NCBI RefSeq assembly: GCF_026967805.1
Contig: NZ_JAPVBG010000001.1
Coordinates: 821,143 to 885,142, forward strand
Direction of reading: 5' to 3'
Source: Blastococcus sp. VKM Ac-2987
Lineage (GTDB): Bacteria; Actinomycetota; Actinomycetes; Mycobacteriales; Geodermatophilaceae
Length of the DNA: 64,000 nt
Numbering within the stretch: the stretch's first letter is position 1; each line of letters opens with the position of its first letter. The notes under the pieces were generated by a model that had not been told where the DNA came from, searched no databases, and was given only the letters and a program-made list of their open reading frames with translations. Shown one piece after another: positions 15,977-24,198 of this stretch. Position numbers and translations under genes: made by a program.

Positions 15977-16958
15977 TCCCACCCCCATCCGCGTCCTCGT
16001 CACCGGAGCCGGCGGCCCAGCCGGCATCGCCGTGCTGCGCTCGCTGGCCCGCCGCGACGACGTCGAGCTGCTGGCGGCCGACATGGACCGCTTCGCCAGC
16101 GGCCTCTACCTGGTCGACGCCCCCGCGCGGCACCTGGTCCGGCCCGGCCTCAGCGAGGACTTCGTCGACTCCCTCGTCGCCCTGTGCGAGCGGGAGCGGG
16201 TCGACGTCCTGTTCTCCACCGTCGACGTCGAGCTCCCCCGGCTCGCCGCCGAGCGCAAGCGGCTGGACGCGGTCGGCACCACGCTGGCCGCCCCGAGCCT
16301 GGAGACCCTCGAGGTCTGCCTGGACAAGTACGCGCTGGCCCAGCGCTGCACCGACGTCCTGCCCACCCCGCGCACCGCGCTGCTGGGCGAGACGGACCCG
16401 GACGGCTGGGACTACCCGGTGATCGTCAAGCCACGGCGGGGGGCCGGCTCCCGCGGCGTGCACCTGGTCGAGGACGCCGCCGCCCTGCGCGCCCTCGGCA
16501 GCGACGAGGACGTCCTGGTGCAGGCGCACCTGCCCGGGGACGAGTACTCGGTCGACACCCTGGCCGACGCCGACGGGCACGTGGTCGCCGCCGTCCCCCG
16601 GTCGCGGCTGCGGGTCGACTCCGGGGTCTCGGTCGCCGGCGCCACCGTGTCCGACCCGGAGCTGGAGGAGACCGCCCGCCGGGTCGCCTCGGCCATCGGC
16701 CTGGTGGGCGTGGCCAACGTCCAGCTCCGCCGCGACGCCGACGGCCGCCCCGCGCTGCTCGAGGTCAACCCGCGGTTCCCCGGCGCCATGCCGCTGACCG
16801 TCGCGGCCGGCGTGGACATGCCCTCGCTCGCGCTGGACCTCGCCCTGGGCCGGCCGCTGCCGGCCGAGGTGCCCTTCACCGAGCTCGCCGTCGTCCGGTA
16901 CCTGGAGGACGTCTTCCTCGCGCCGTCCGACGTCGTCACCGAGGGGACCGCCCGATGA
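15969..16958 (+). CDS. ATP-grasp ligase (CarB/PylC-like)
   Basis: A protein of 329 residues from GTG 15969, overlapping the previous stop by 8 bases. The N-terminal Rossmann-like part is VLVTGAGGPAGIAVLRSLARRDDVELLAADMD. The ATP-grasp core shows YPVIVKPRRGAGSRGVHLV (Gly-rich loop and Lys), VQAHLPGDEYSVDTLAD and the metal-binding LLEVNPRFPGAMPLTVAAGVDMP. Such enzymes join a carboxylate to an amine through an acyl-phosphate. A partner amine made by the PIG-L deacetylase is attractive but inferred. The next gene starts ATGA inside its stop. Confidence 0.9.
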   Translation: MSDPTPIRVLVTGAGGPAGIAVLRSLARRDDVELLAADMDRFASGLYLVDAPARHLVRPGLSEDFVDSLVALCERERVDVLFSTVDVELPRLAAERKRLDAVGTTLAAPSLETLEVCLDKYALAQRCTDVLPTPRTALLGETDPDGWDYPVIVKPRRGAGSRGVHLVEDAAALRALGSDEDVLVQAHLPGDEYSVDTLADADGHVVAAVPRSRLRVDSGVSVAGATVSDPELEETARRVASAIGLVGVANVQLRRDADGRPALLEVNPRFPGAMPLTVAAGVDMPSLALDLALGRPLPAEVPFTELAVVRYLEDVFLAPSDVVTEGTAR

Positions 16959-17704
16959 CCGCACTCCTGGGTCAGCTGGACCTGCTGCTCACCGACCACC
17001 ACGTGCACTCCACCTGGTCCGACGACGCGCTCAGCGCGCCGATGGAGAACCTGGTCGCCGCCCGCGACACCGGGCTGGCCAGCATCCGCATGGTCGACCA
17101 CGTCCGGACCACGACGGCCTGGGTGCCCGGCTTCCTCGCCGAGGTGGCGGCGCTGCCCCGCATCGACGGCCTGGAGGTACTGACCGGGGTCGAGGCCAAG
17201 ATCCTGGACGCCTCCGGGCGGCTGGACGTGCCCGAGGACCTGGTCGTCGGCCCCGGCGGGGTGGACCGCATCCTCATCGCCGACCACCAGTTCCCCGGGC
17301 CGGACGGCCCGTGGAGCCCGCGGCGCACGCTCGACGAGATGGCCGAGGGGCTGTCGGCCCAGGACGCGCTGTCGATCCTGGTCGACGCGACCGTCCGGGC
17401 GATGGACCGGGCCGGGCGGGGCCAGCTGGCCCACCTGTTCTCCCTGCTGCCCAAGATCGGCATGCACGAGAGCGAGCTGCTCGACGAGCACATCGCCGCG
17501 ATCGCCACCGCCGCCGTCCGCACCGGGACGACGGTCGAGGTCAACGAGAAGTGGCGCTGCCCCGGCCCGCGCGTGGTGCTGGCCCTCGCCGCGGCCGGGG
17601 TGACCCTGGTCGGCTCCACCGACAGCCACGAGGCGACGACCGTGGGCCGCTACTCGTGGGTGGCCGACGCGGCGTCCGCTACCCGGCTGGTGGGTGCCCG
17701 GTGA
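16955..17704 (+). CDS. PHP-domain hydrolase
   Basis: A protein of 249 residues. PHP metal motifs are DHHVHSTWSDDA (HxH near 16-18), MVDHVRTT, GVEAKILD, LAHLFSLLPKIG and STDSHEATTVGRY. The family covers histidinol-phosphate phosphatases, nucleotide phosphoesterases and other trinuclear-metal enzymes. The substrate is unknown. It overlaps the genes on both sides by four bases, so translation of the set should be coupled. Confidence 0.88.
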   Translation: MTALLGQLDLLLTDHHVHSTWSDDALSAPMENLVAARDTGLASIRMVDHVRTTTAWVPGFLAEVAALPRIDGLEVLTGVEAKILDASGRLDVPEDLVVGPGGVDRILIADHQFPGPDGPWSPRRTLDEMAEGLSAQDALSILVDATVRAMDRAGRGQLAHLFSLLPKIGMHESELLDEHIAAIATAAVRTGTTVEVNEKWRCPGPRVVLALAAAGVTLVGSTDSHEATTVGRYSWVADAASATRLVGAR

Positions 17705-19185
17705 CCGACGTCCTCTCCGCCGCCCCCGACGTGGCCTCGATCGGGGAGACCGTGCTGACCTGGTTCCTGCTCGTGCTGGTCGCCACCGGCGCGATCCCCG
17801 TCGTGGCCGGGCTGGCGCAGTTCCTGGTGATCCCGTTCCACGCGGTGCGCAACCACTACCGGGAGACCGGCCCGTACCTGCCCAACGTCGCGGTGGTGAT
17901 CCCGGCCTGGAACGAGGCCGCGGTGCTCACCACCTCCATCGAGCGGCTGATGGGGCTGGACTACCCGCCGGACCGGCTGCGCGTGTACGTGGTCGACGAC
18001 GCCAGCACCGACGACACCCCTGCCGTGCTCGCCGCCTGCGCCGCGCGCTTCCCCGGCCGGGTCGTGCACCTGCGCCGCGAGAAGGGCGGCGAGGGCAAGG
18101 CGCACACGCTCAACCACGGGCTGCGCGAGATCCTCGCCGACGACTGGATGGAGGCGCTCCTGATCATGGACGCCGACGTCAAATACGAGCCGGCCTCGCT
18201 GCGCAAGATGACCCGCCACCTGGCCGACCCCACGGTCGGCGCGGTGACCGCGTACATCCGCGAGGGCAGCGGCGACCCCGAGGGCATCACCCGCTTCATC
18301 GGGTTCGACTACCTGGCCGCGCAGGCCGCCTCGCGCCGGGCGCAGAACGTGGCCGGCGCGATGGCCTGCCTGGCCGGTGGCGCGCAGCTGCACTCGCGGG
18401 AGAACCTCGTGGCGATCGGCGGCCAGATCGACACCTCGTCCCTGGCCGAGGACACCGTCACGACGTTCCGCACCCAGCTCGCCGGGCGCCGGGTCGTCTT
18501 CGAGCCGCACGCCCGCGTGCTGGCCGAGGAGCCGGCCGGCGTCGACGCGCTGTGGAAGCAGCGGCTGCGCTGGGCGCGCGGCAACGTGCAGATCACCTCG
18601 ATGTACCGGCACCTGTGGTTCCGCCGGTCGGTGCACCCGGGGCTCGGCGGCTTCTTCTTCGGCGTCTTCTGGTTCGCGATCCTGCTGCTGCCGGTGGCGA
18701 TGCTGCTGACCTCGATCGGCCTCACCGGGCTGTACCTGCTCGACAGCGAGCTGGCCTCGCAGGTCTTCGGCGCGGCGGTGTTCGTGCCGATCGCGACCTT
18801 CGTCTTCATGATCACGCTGACCATGTCGGTCGACCCGCGGACCGGTCTGAAGGTGTGGCGGGAGGCGCTGCTGTTCCCGGGCGCGATCTCCTTCGTCGTC
18901 CTGCTGTCGGCCGCCTTCCCCGGCGTCGTCCCGCTGTCGGGCACCGCGGAGACGGTGTGGACGCTCTTCGTCTACAGCTGGCTGGTGCTCTGCATCCCGC
19001 TGGCCTACGGCGTGCGGAAGCTGGAGGGCACCCGCTGGGGCCGGCCGGTCACGCCGCTGGCGCTCTACCTGGTCGGCTTCGGGCCGATGATGTGCGCGAT
19101 CACCGTGGACGCCTACGTCAAGGAGTTCCGCGGGGCCGCGATGACCTGGGACAAGACCGAGAAGACCGGGAGGGTCACCGTATGA
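17701..19185 (+). CDS. family 2 glycosyltransferase, processive membrane type
   Basis: A protein of 494 residues. An N-terminal TM helix (VLTWFLLVLVATGAIPVVAGLAQFLVIPF) precedes a GT-A domain: VAVVIPAWNEAAVL, VYVVDDASTDDT, IMDADVKYE (DxD), SSLAEDTVTT and QRLRWARGNVQ, the QxxRW motif of processive synthases such as cellulose, hyaluronan and PNAG synthases. About four C-terminal TM helices follow. With a deacetylase upstream, a PNAG-like exopolysaccharide made and then deacetylated is one model. The product cannot be read from sequence. Confidence 0.9.
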   Translation: MTDVLSAAPDVASIGETVLTWFLLVLVATGAIPVVAGLAQFLVIPFHAVRNHYRETGPYLPNVAVVIPAWNEAAVLTTSIERLMGLDYPPDRLRVYVVDDASTDDTPAVLAACAARFPGRVVHLRREKGGEGKAHTLNHGLREILADDWMEALLIMDADVKYEPASLRKMTRHLADPTVGAVTAYIREGSGDPEGITRFIGFDYLAAQAASRRAQNVAGAMACLAGGAQLHSRENLVAIGGQIDTSSLAEDTVTTFRTQLAGRRVVFEPHARVLAEEPAGVDALWKQRLRWARGNVQITSMYRHLWFRRSVHPGLGGFFFGVFWFAILLLPVAMLLTSIGLTGLYLLDSELASQVFGAAVFVPIATFVFMITLTMSVDPRTGLKVWREALLFPGAISFVVLLSAAFPGVVPLSGTAETVWTLFVYSWLVLCIPLAYGVRKLEGTRWGRPVTPLALYLVGFGPMMCAITVDAYVKEFRGAAMTWDKTEKTGRVTV

Positions 19186-19427
19186 GCACCGTCCACCGCC
19201 TGGTCGGGGCCGGGCAGCCGTTCCGGGTCAGCCCGCCCGTCGTCCTCACCGAGGAGCTGCTCGTCCGCTGCGGCGGGCTGCCCCCGGTGTGGGCCGACCC
19301 GGTCGCGTTGGCCGACGAGACGGAGGCCGACCGGGTGCGCGAGCGCCGGCTGTGGGTCGGGCTCGCCGTGGCGGTCGCCGTCGTCGTGCTGCTGTACCTG
19401 GTGCGCACCGCCGTCCTCGGCGCCTGA
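19182..19427 (+). CDS. small single-TM protein at operon end
   Basis: A protein of 81 residues with ATGA overlap to the glycosyltransferase. The soluble N-terminal 55 residues contain ILTEELLVRCGGLPPVWADPVALADETEADRV-like sequence, and one TM helix (LWVGLAVAVAVVVLLYLVRTAVLGA) ends the protein. Position and topology suggest an accessory subunit of the membrane synthase, comparable to short partners of other processive GT2 enzymes. It is followed by a terminator. Confidence 0.7.
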   Translation: MSTVHRLVGAGQPFRVSPPVVLTEELLVRCGGLPPVWADPVALADETEADRVRERRLWVGLAVAVAVVVLLYLVRTAVLGA

Positions 19428-19436
19428 GACCGCGGC

Positions 19437-19467
19437 CCGGCCGTCCCCCTGCCCCTGGGACGGCCGG
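19437..19467. terminator. bidirectional terminator between convergent genes
   Basis: CCGGCCGTCCC (19437-19447) and GGGACGGCCGG (19457-19467) form a perfect 11-bp stem with a 9-base loop. It lies between the polysaccharide operon end (19427) and the acyl-CoA dehydrogenase end (19487). Confidence 0.75.
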
Positions 19468-19486
19468 TCCGCACTCGTCGGCTGCC

Positions 19487-20665
19487 TCAGACGAAGGCGC
19501 TGATCCCGGTGAGCGCCCGGCCGACGATGAGCTGGTTGATCTCCCGGGTGCCCTCGTAGGAGTAGAGCGCCTCGGCGTCGTTGAAGAACCGGACGACGTC
19601 GCGCTCGAGCAGGATGCCGTTGCCACCGAGCAGCTCGCGCGCCCAGCCCACGGTCTCCCGCGCCTGGCTGGTCACGTAGCTCTTGGCCAGCGCGGCGTGG
19701 TCGTCCCGGAACACCCCCTCCTCCTGCAGCTGCGCCACGCGGACGGCCATGCCGAGGCTGGCCGTGACGTTGCCGGCCATCCGCGCCAGCAGGTCCTGGA
19801 TCAGCTGGAAGCCGGCGATCGGGCGGCCGAACTGCTCCCGCTCCTTGGCGTAGGCCAGCGCGGCCTCGAACGCCCCCATCTGGCAGCCGACGGCGTTCCA
19901 GGCGACCCCGCCGCGGGTCAGCTTGAGCACCCGGTTCACGTCCTTGAACGTGTTGCCGTGCTCGAGCTTGTTCTCCGCCGGGATGCGGCAGCCCTCGAAG
20001 GTGATGTCCGCGTTCTGCACCGTGCGCAGCGCGTACTTGCCCTCCATCTTGGTCGCGGTGAACCCGGCGGTGCCCTTCTCGACGACGAACGTCTTCACCG
20101 AGTCGTCGGCGACGTCGCGGGCGAAGACGACAACGAGGTCGGCGAAGGTGCCGTTGCCGATCCACCGCTTGGCGCCGTCGATCACCCACTCGTCGCCGTC
20201 GCGCCGGGCCGTGGTCTCCAGGCCGAGCGCGACGTCGGAGCCACCGTGCGGCTCGGTGAGCGCGAAGCAGCCGATCTTGTCCAGCGCGAGCATGCCCGGC
20301 AGCCAGCGGCGCTTCTGCTCCTCGGAGCCGAGGGTGACGATCGATCCCATCGCCAGCCCGTTGTGCACGCCGAGGAAGGTGGCCATCGACGGGTCGACCC
20401 GGGAGGCCTCCAGGGAGATGAAGCCGGTGAACAGGCGGGAGCCCCGCGGGGAGCCCTCGGTGTCGTAGCTGCGGCCGACCAGCCCGGCCTCGGCGAACCG
20501 CGGGATCAGGTCCATCGGGAAGGTGGCGGCCTCCCAGTGCTCGTTGACCCCGGGCTTGACCTCGGTCTGCAGGAAGTCCCGGATGCCGGCCAGTTCCTCG
20601 CGCTCCTCGGCCGACAGCAGCGACTCGTAGGCGTAGAGGTCTCCGGTGATCACGTCGTCGCTCAC
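19487..20665 (-). CDS. acyl-CoA dehydrogenase (glutaryl-CoA dehydrogenase-like)
   Basis: A protein of 392 residues from GTG 20665 with GAGAGG upstream. FAD/substrate motifs are CFALTEPHGGSDVALGLETTARRDGDEWVIDGAKRWIGN, the helix block AKEREQFGRPIAGFQLIQDLLARMAG, and ARELLGGNGILLERDVVRFFNDAEALYSYEGTREINQLIVGRALTG. The catalytic base is expected in YEGTREI. The RFGxP-type and 'TEPHGGSD' pattern resembles glutaryl-CoA dehydrogenases, but substrate assignment is uncertain. The methyltransferase and PEP-mutase-like genes upstream run the same way. Confidence 0.9.
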   Translation of the reverse strand: MSDDVITGDLYAYESLLSAEEREELAGIRDFLQTEVKPGVNEHWEAATFPMDLIPRFAEAGLVGRSYDTEGSPRGSRLFTGFISLEASRVDPSMATFLGVHNGLAMGSIVTLGSEEQKRRWLPGMLALDKIGCFALTEPHGGSDVALGLETTARRDGDEWVIDGAKRWIGNGTFADLVVVFARDVADDSVKTFVVEKGTAGFTATKMEGKYALRTVQNADITFEGCRIPAENKLEHGNTFKDVNRVLKLTRGGVAWNAVGCQMGAFEAALAYAKEREQFGRPIAGFQLIQDLLARMAGNVTASLGMAVRVAQLQEEGVFRDDHAALAKSYVTSQARETVGWARELLGGNGILLERDVVRFFNDAEALYSYEGTREINQLIVGRALTGISAFV

Positions 20666-20697
20666 GTGCAGGTCCTCTCGTCGATGTCCTCCGGCCC

Positions 20698-21228
20698 CTA
20701 CCCGTCCGGCGTGGGCCGCAACTCGATCGCGGCCGACGGCGTCGGTGCCGTGGCGGCCCGGTGGACGGCGTGCTCGGCGAAGCCGCGCTCCCCGGCGACG
20801 CGGCGGACCGCCGTCCGGATCGCCTCGTCGGCGCCCGGGCCCATCACCGAGAAGGCCACGAGGACGCGACCGCCGGGCGCGAGCACGCGCCGGACGACGT
20901 CCCACTCCGGCGCCGGCGGCGTCCAGAACGCCCGGACGTCGAACGACACGACGACGTCGAACGAGTGCTCCAGGAGGTCGGCCGTGGCCAGCGTCGCGGT
21001 CTGCAGGCTCACCCGCCCGGCCTCGATCGCGGCGCGGTTGCGCCGGGTGGCCGCGGCCACCATGGTCGCCGAGCGGTCGACGGCGACCAGCGGACCCGCT
21101 CCCGGCCGTCCGGCGAGCAGGTCGACGAGCACGCCGTGGCCGCAGCCGACCTCCAGCACGCGCTGCCCCGGGGCGGGTGCGACCACGCCGGCCGCCCAGG
21201 CCAGCCGCTCGGAGGCCCGCACGGGCAC
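20698..21228 (-). CDS. class I SAM-dependent methyltransferase
   Basis: A protein of 176 residues from GTG 21228. The SAM site is RVLEVGCGHGVLVDLLAGRPG (GxGxG), followed by LVAVDRSATMVAAATRRN. Later strands are FDVVVSFDVRAFW and RRVLAPGGRVLVAFSVMGPG. The small size suggests a metabolite substrate. Its start lies two bases from the stop of the upstream PEP-mutase-like gene, so both are one transcript, possibly including the acyl-CoA dehydrogenase 33 bp further on. Confidence 0.85.
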   Translation of the reverse strand: MPVRASERLAWAAGVVAPAPGQRVLEVGCGHGVLVDLLAGRPGAGPLVAVDRSATMVAAATRRNRAAIEAGRVSLQTATLATADLLEHSFDVVVSFDVRAFWTPPAPEWDVVRRVLAPGGRVLVAFSVMGPGADEAIRTAVRRVAGERGFAEHAVHRAATAPTPSAAIELRPTPDG

Positions 21229-21229
21229 C

Positions 21230-22012
21230 TCAGCTGAGCATCCGGGTACCGGGCGGCAGCGCGCCGCCCGCCAGCAGCGCCGCCGTCGCGTCCTGCAGTG
21301 CGGTGAGCGCCACCCGCTGCGCGAACGGACCGGTGGAGACCCGGGCGACGCCCAGCCGCTCCAGCTCGGCGACCGGTGGCGTGGCCCCCGGGACGGCCAG
21401 CACGCTGAGCCGCCCGCGCCCCAGCGCCTCGACCAGCGCGGCGATCTCGGCGGCCGCCGCCACGCCCGGCACGAACACCGCGGCCGCCCCCGCCGCCAGG
21501 AAGGCCCGCCCCCGGCGCACCGCCTCGTCGAGCAGCGCGGCGCGGTCGGCGCCGTCGGGAGCGTGCAGGACGGCGTCGGTCCGGGCGTTCAGCACGAAGT
21601 CGAGGCCCGCGGCGCGGCCGGCCACCAGCACCTCCCCCACCGCGGCCACCGCCTCGTCCAGCGGCCGCATCCCGTCCTCCAGGTTGCCGCCCACCGCGCC
21701 GGCCGCGATCGCGCGCTGCGCCGTCCCGCCCGGATCCCCGTAGCCGGCCTCCAGGTCCACCGACACCGGCAGGTCCACGGCGGCGGTGATCCGCCGCACC
21801 ACGTCCAGGTGCAGGTCCAGCGGGATGCGCTCGCCGTCCTCGTACCCCAGGGACGCGGCGATGGAGTGGCTGGCGGTGGCCAGGGCGCCGGTCCCGGCCG
21901 TCCCGGCGACGACCCTGGCCGAGGTCACGTCCCAGACGTTGGCCAGGACGAGGATCCGCGGACCGGTCTGGAGCCTCAGGAGCGCGCGGGCGCGGGACGC
22001 CGGGTCGGGCAT
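21230..22012 (-). CDS. isocitrate lyase/PEP mutase superfamily protein
   Basis: A protein of 260 residues. The TIM-barrel signatures are ILVLANVWDVTSARVV, ATASHSIAASLGYEDGE, PVSVDLEAGYGD (metal-binding DxE) and NLEDGMRP, DFVLNARTDAVL. The KKCGH catalytic loop of true isocitrate lyases is absent, as in oxaloacetate hydrolase or phosphonomutase-like members. The reaction is unknown. It starts at ATG 22012, about 60 bp from the iron box that faces the other way. Confidence 0.87.
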   Translation of the reverse strand: MPDPASRARALLRLQTGPRILVLANVWDVTSARVVAGTAGTGALATASHSIAASLGYEDGERIPLDLHLDVVRRITAAVDLPVSVDLEAGYGDPGGTAQRAIAAGAVGGNLEDGMRPLDEAVAAVGEVLVAGRAAGLDFVLNARTDAVLHAPDGADRAALLDEAVRRGRAFLAAGAAAVFVPGVAAAAEIAALVEALGRGRLSVLAVPGATPPVAELERLGVARVSTGPFAQRVALTALQDATAALLAGGALPPGTRMLS

Positions 22013-22068
22013 GACGGCAACCTAGGGGCCGCCGGCAGAACCTGACCAGCCGGTCTGGCGCGGAGCGG

Positions 22069-22087
22069 TTAGGAGAGGCTAACCTCC
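22069..22087 (+). promoter_or_regulatory. DtxR/IdeR-type iron box upstream of bfd
   Basis: TTAGGAGAGGCTAACCTCC aligns with the consensus TTAGGTTAGGCTAACCTAA at 15 of 19 positions. It includes the whole AGGCTAACCT core. It is 66 bp before the ferredoxin start. In actinobacteria IdeR/DmdR activates storage genes or represses uptake genes through such boxes. Confidence 0.8.
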
Positions 22088-22152
22088 ACCCGACGCCCCG
22101 GTGCCCGCACCGGGGCCCGCCCGCCCGCCGTCTCCCGTAAGGCGACCGCTGC

Positions 22153-22383
22153 ATGTACGTGTGCCACTGCAACGTGGTGACCGACCGCGACATCCTCGAG
22201 GCGATCGCCAACGGCGCGACCTGCATCGCTGACGTCGCCCGGGCCACCGGTGCCGGACGGACCTGCGGCAACTGCGTCGACTCGCTCCGGGACCTCGTGT
22301 GTCAGCATTGCCCGGTGCGAGCCGAGCGCACCACCGAGCGCCCGGCCGAGCGAGAGCTGGGAGTATCCGGTGCAGCCCGTTAG
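22153..22383 (+). CDS. bfd: bacterioferritin-associated ferredoxin
   Basis: A protein of 76 residues. The [2Fe-2S] BFD-type fold is clear: MYVCHCNVVTDRDILEAIANGATCIADVARATGAGRTCGNCVDSLRDLV, with cluster cysteines C4, C6, C38 and C41. Bfd docks on bacterioferritin and reduces the iron core for release. The C-terminal tail beyond the domain (TTERPAERELG) is longer than in E. coli Bfd. It overlaps the bacterioferritin start by 14 bases, tying mobilisation to storage. Confidence 0.92.
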   Translation: MYVCHCNVVTDRDILEAIANGATCIADVARATGAGRTCGNCVDSLRDLVCQHCPVRAERTTERPAERELGVSGAAR

Positions 22384-22852
22384 CCCCCGCGTGGTCGAAC
22401 TGCTGAACGACGCGCTGACCTTCGAACTCACGGTCACCAACACGTACTTCCTCAACGCCCGGATGCTCGACGCCTGGGGCCTGCCCAAGCTCGGCAAGGT
22501 CTTCTACGACCTCTCCATCGACGAGATGCGCGACGCCGACGCCCTCATCCAGCGGATCCTGCTCTTCGACGGCCACCCCAACCTGCAGCGTCTCGGTGCG
22601 ATCCGGGTGGGCGAGACCGCCGAGGAGATGCTGGTGCTCGCCCTCGACAGCGAGAAGGCCGCCGTCGCCCAGTTCAACGCCTCCGCCAAGGAGTGCCACG
22701 ACCTCGGTGACCACGGCACCGCCTCGGTCTTCGAGGAGATGGTCCTCGACGAGGAGAAGCACGCCGACTGGTTCGAAGCGCAGCTCGCCGCCATCGAGCG
22801 GGTCGGCGCCCCGCAGTACCTGGCCGCGCAGATCGTCACCGACACGCCCTGA
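22370..22852 (+). CDS. bfr: bacterioferritin, ferroxidase ligand variant
   Basis: A protein of 160 residues from GTG 22370. Sequence matches Bfr over its length: VVELLNDALTFELTVTNTYFLNARML, SIDEMRDADALIQRILLFDGHPNLQRL, and FEEMVLDEEKHADWFEAQL. Haem-ligand Met is present (M53). Ferroxidase ligands E19, E52, E95, E128 and H131 line up with E. coli E18, E51, E94, E127 and H130. The remaining ligand, His54 in E. coli, is Asp here (D55 in EMRDAD instead of EMxHAD). Iron oxidation may therefore be altered. Iron-regulated with bfd. Confidence 0.92.
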   Translation: MQPVSPRVVELLNDALTFELTVTNTYFLNARMLDAWGLPKLGKVFYDLSIDEMRDADALIQRILLFDGHPNLQRLGAIRVGETAEEMLVLALDSEKAAVAQFNASAKECHDLGDHGTASVFEEMVLDEEKHADWFEAQLAAIERVGAPQYLAAQIVTDTP

Positions 22853-22872
22853 GCGGACCCGCCCCGGCGCAC

Positions 22873-22908
22873 CGAGGGCCCCCTCCCGATCCCGGGAGGG
22901 GGCCCTCG
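22873..22908 (+). terminator. terminator after bfr
   Basis: A perfect 15-bp stem: CGAGGGCCCCCTCCC (22873-22887) and GGGAGGGGGCCCTCG (22894-22908) with loop GATCCC, 20 bp after the bfr stop. Confidence 0.85.
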
Positions 22909-23006
22909 CCGTCCCCGCGGTGAGCCGACCAGGAAGCCCTCGAGCGCGTCGAGCCCGGTGGGCACGCTCTGGATCGCCCGGCCGGCGTGTGCAAGACTGC
23001 CGGAAG

Positions 23007-23025
23007 CCAGGTGAGGCTAGCCTAA
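23007..23025 (+). promoter_or_regulatory. DtxR/IdeR-type iron box upstream of the siderophore-interacting protein gene
   Basis: CCAGGTGAGGCTAGCCTAA matches the 19-bp iron-box consensus at 15 positions, keeping AGGT, AGGCTA and CCTAA. It lies about 40 bp before the GTG start at 23067, where it would overlap the promoter and repress under iron-replete conditions. Confidence 0.8.
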
Positions 23026-23066
23026 GTCGAGAGACGGCCTGCACCTGCCGGAGCCCGGGAGACGCC

Positions 23067-24005
23067 GTGACCGTCGAGACCCTGCAGGTTCCCGCCTACC
23101 GCACCTTCCCGGTGCGGGTCGCGCGGGTGCAGCGGCTGAGCCCGAGCTTCCTGCGGGTCACCTTCACCGGTCCGGAGATGGACGCCTTCGCCTCCAACGG
23201 CTTCGACCAGCGGATCAAGGTCATGCTCCCGCTGCCCGGTCGCGGCACCCTCGACTGCCCGGCCGGCGACGACTGGTACGGCGCGTGGCGGGCACTGCCG
23301 CCGGAGCGCCGGATGCCGATCCGCACGTACACGATCCGGGCACTGCGCACCGAGGTGGGCGAGGTCGACGTCGACTTCGTGCTGCACGGCGCCACCGGCC
23401 CGGCGTCGGCCTGGGCCGAGCGGGCGGGCGTCGGCGACGAGGTGGTGCTGGTCGCCCCGAACGCCTCGTTCCCCGGACCGACCGGCGGCTTCGAGTGGCA
23501 CCCGCCGGCGGACGCCTCGTGCCTGCTCCTCGCGGGTGATGAGACCGCGGTCCCGGCGATCTGCGCGATCGTCGAGAGCCTGCCGGGCGGGCAGCACGCC
23601 CGGGTCCTGCTCGAGGTGCCGACGGCCGCCGACGCGCTGGACGTGGCGGCCCCGAGCGGCGTCCGGATCAGCTGGCTCCCCCGCTGGCCCGCCGACGGGA
23701 CGGCCGCCGCGCCGCGGGGGCAGCTGCTCGCCGCCGCGGTGGCCGAGACGGTCCACGAGCTGGGCGACCTGCTGGCCCCCTCCCCCGTGGTCGAGCTGTC
23801 CGACGTCGACGTCGATGCCGAGATCCTCTGGGAGATCCCCGCCGTGGACGCCGCCCCGACGGCGTCCTCCGGCGTGTACGCCTGGCTGGCCGGGGAGGCC
23901 GGCGTGGTCAAGGGGCTGCGCCGCCACCTGGTCCAGGAGGTCGGCATCGACCGCCGGTCGGTGGCCTTCATGGGCTACTGGCGCGAGGGCCGCGGCTCCG
24001 ACTGA
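23067..24005 (+). CDS. siderophore-interacting FAD-binding reductase (SIP)
   Basis: A protein of 312 residues. The FAD domain has PVRVARVQRLSPSFLRVTFTGPEMDAF and the RxYTIR flavin motif (MPIRTYTIRAL). The NAD(P)H half shows SCLLLAGDETAVPAICAIVESLP and a C-terminal VYAWLAGEAGVVKGLRRHLVQEVGIDRRSVAFMGYWREG. This is the ViuB/SIP family, which reduces ferric siderophores in the cytoplasm. The iron box directly upstream supports control by iron. No siderophore synthesis genes are in the window. Confidence 0.92.
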   Translation: MTVETLQVPAYRTFPVRVARVQRLSPSFLRVTFTGPEMDAFASNGFDQRIKVMLPLPGRGTLDCPAGDDWYGAWRALPPERRMPIRTYTIRALRTEVGEVDVDFVLHGATGPASAWAERAGVGDEVVLVAPNASFPGPTGGFEWHPPADASCLLLAGDETAVPAICAIVESLPGGQHARVLLEVPTAADALDVAAPSGVRISWLPRWPADGTAAAPRGQLLAAAVAETVHELGDLLAPSPVVELSDVDVDAEILWEIPAVDAAPTASSGVYAWLAGEAGVVKGLRRHLVQEVGIDRRSVAFMGYWREGRGSD

Positions 24006-24198
24006 CGGGCCTGCGCCGACACCGGGCCGGCGCGCCGCGCCTGCCCCTCCGGTCCCGACCGGCCGGTCACCCGATCGGGCGTAGTCGGCCGCGCGGTGCT
24101 CCAGCACGGGCTCCCGGGCGCCGATGGCCCCGGTGCCGGACCGATCTCCGGGCCGGTCCACCGGTCCCCGGGCCGACTGGTGCGAAAGGACCGCTCTG

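Noticed and set aside
20698..22012. PEP-mutase-like gene as a true isocitrate lyase
   Set aside because: It is half the usual length and lacks the KKCGH catalytic loop.
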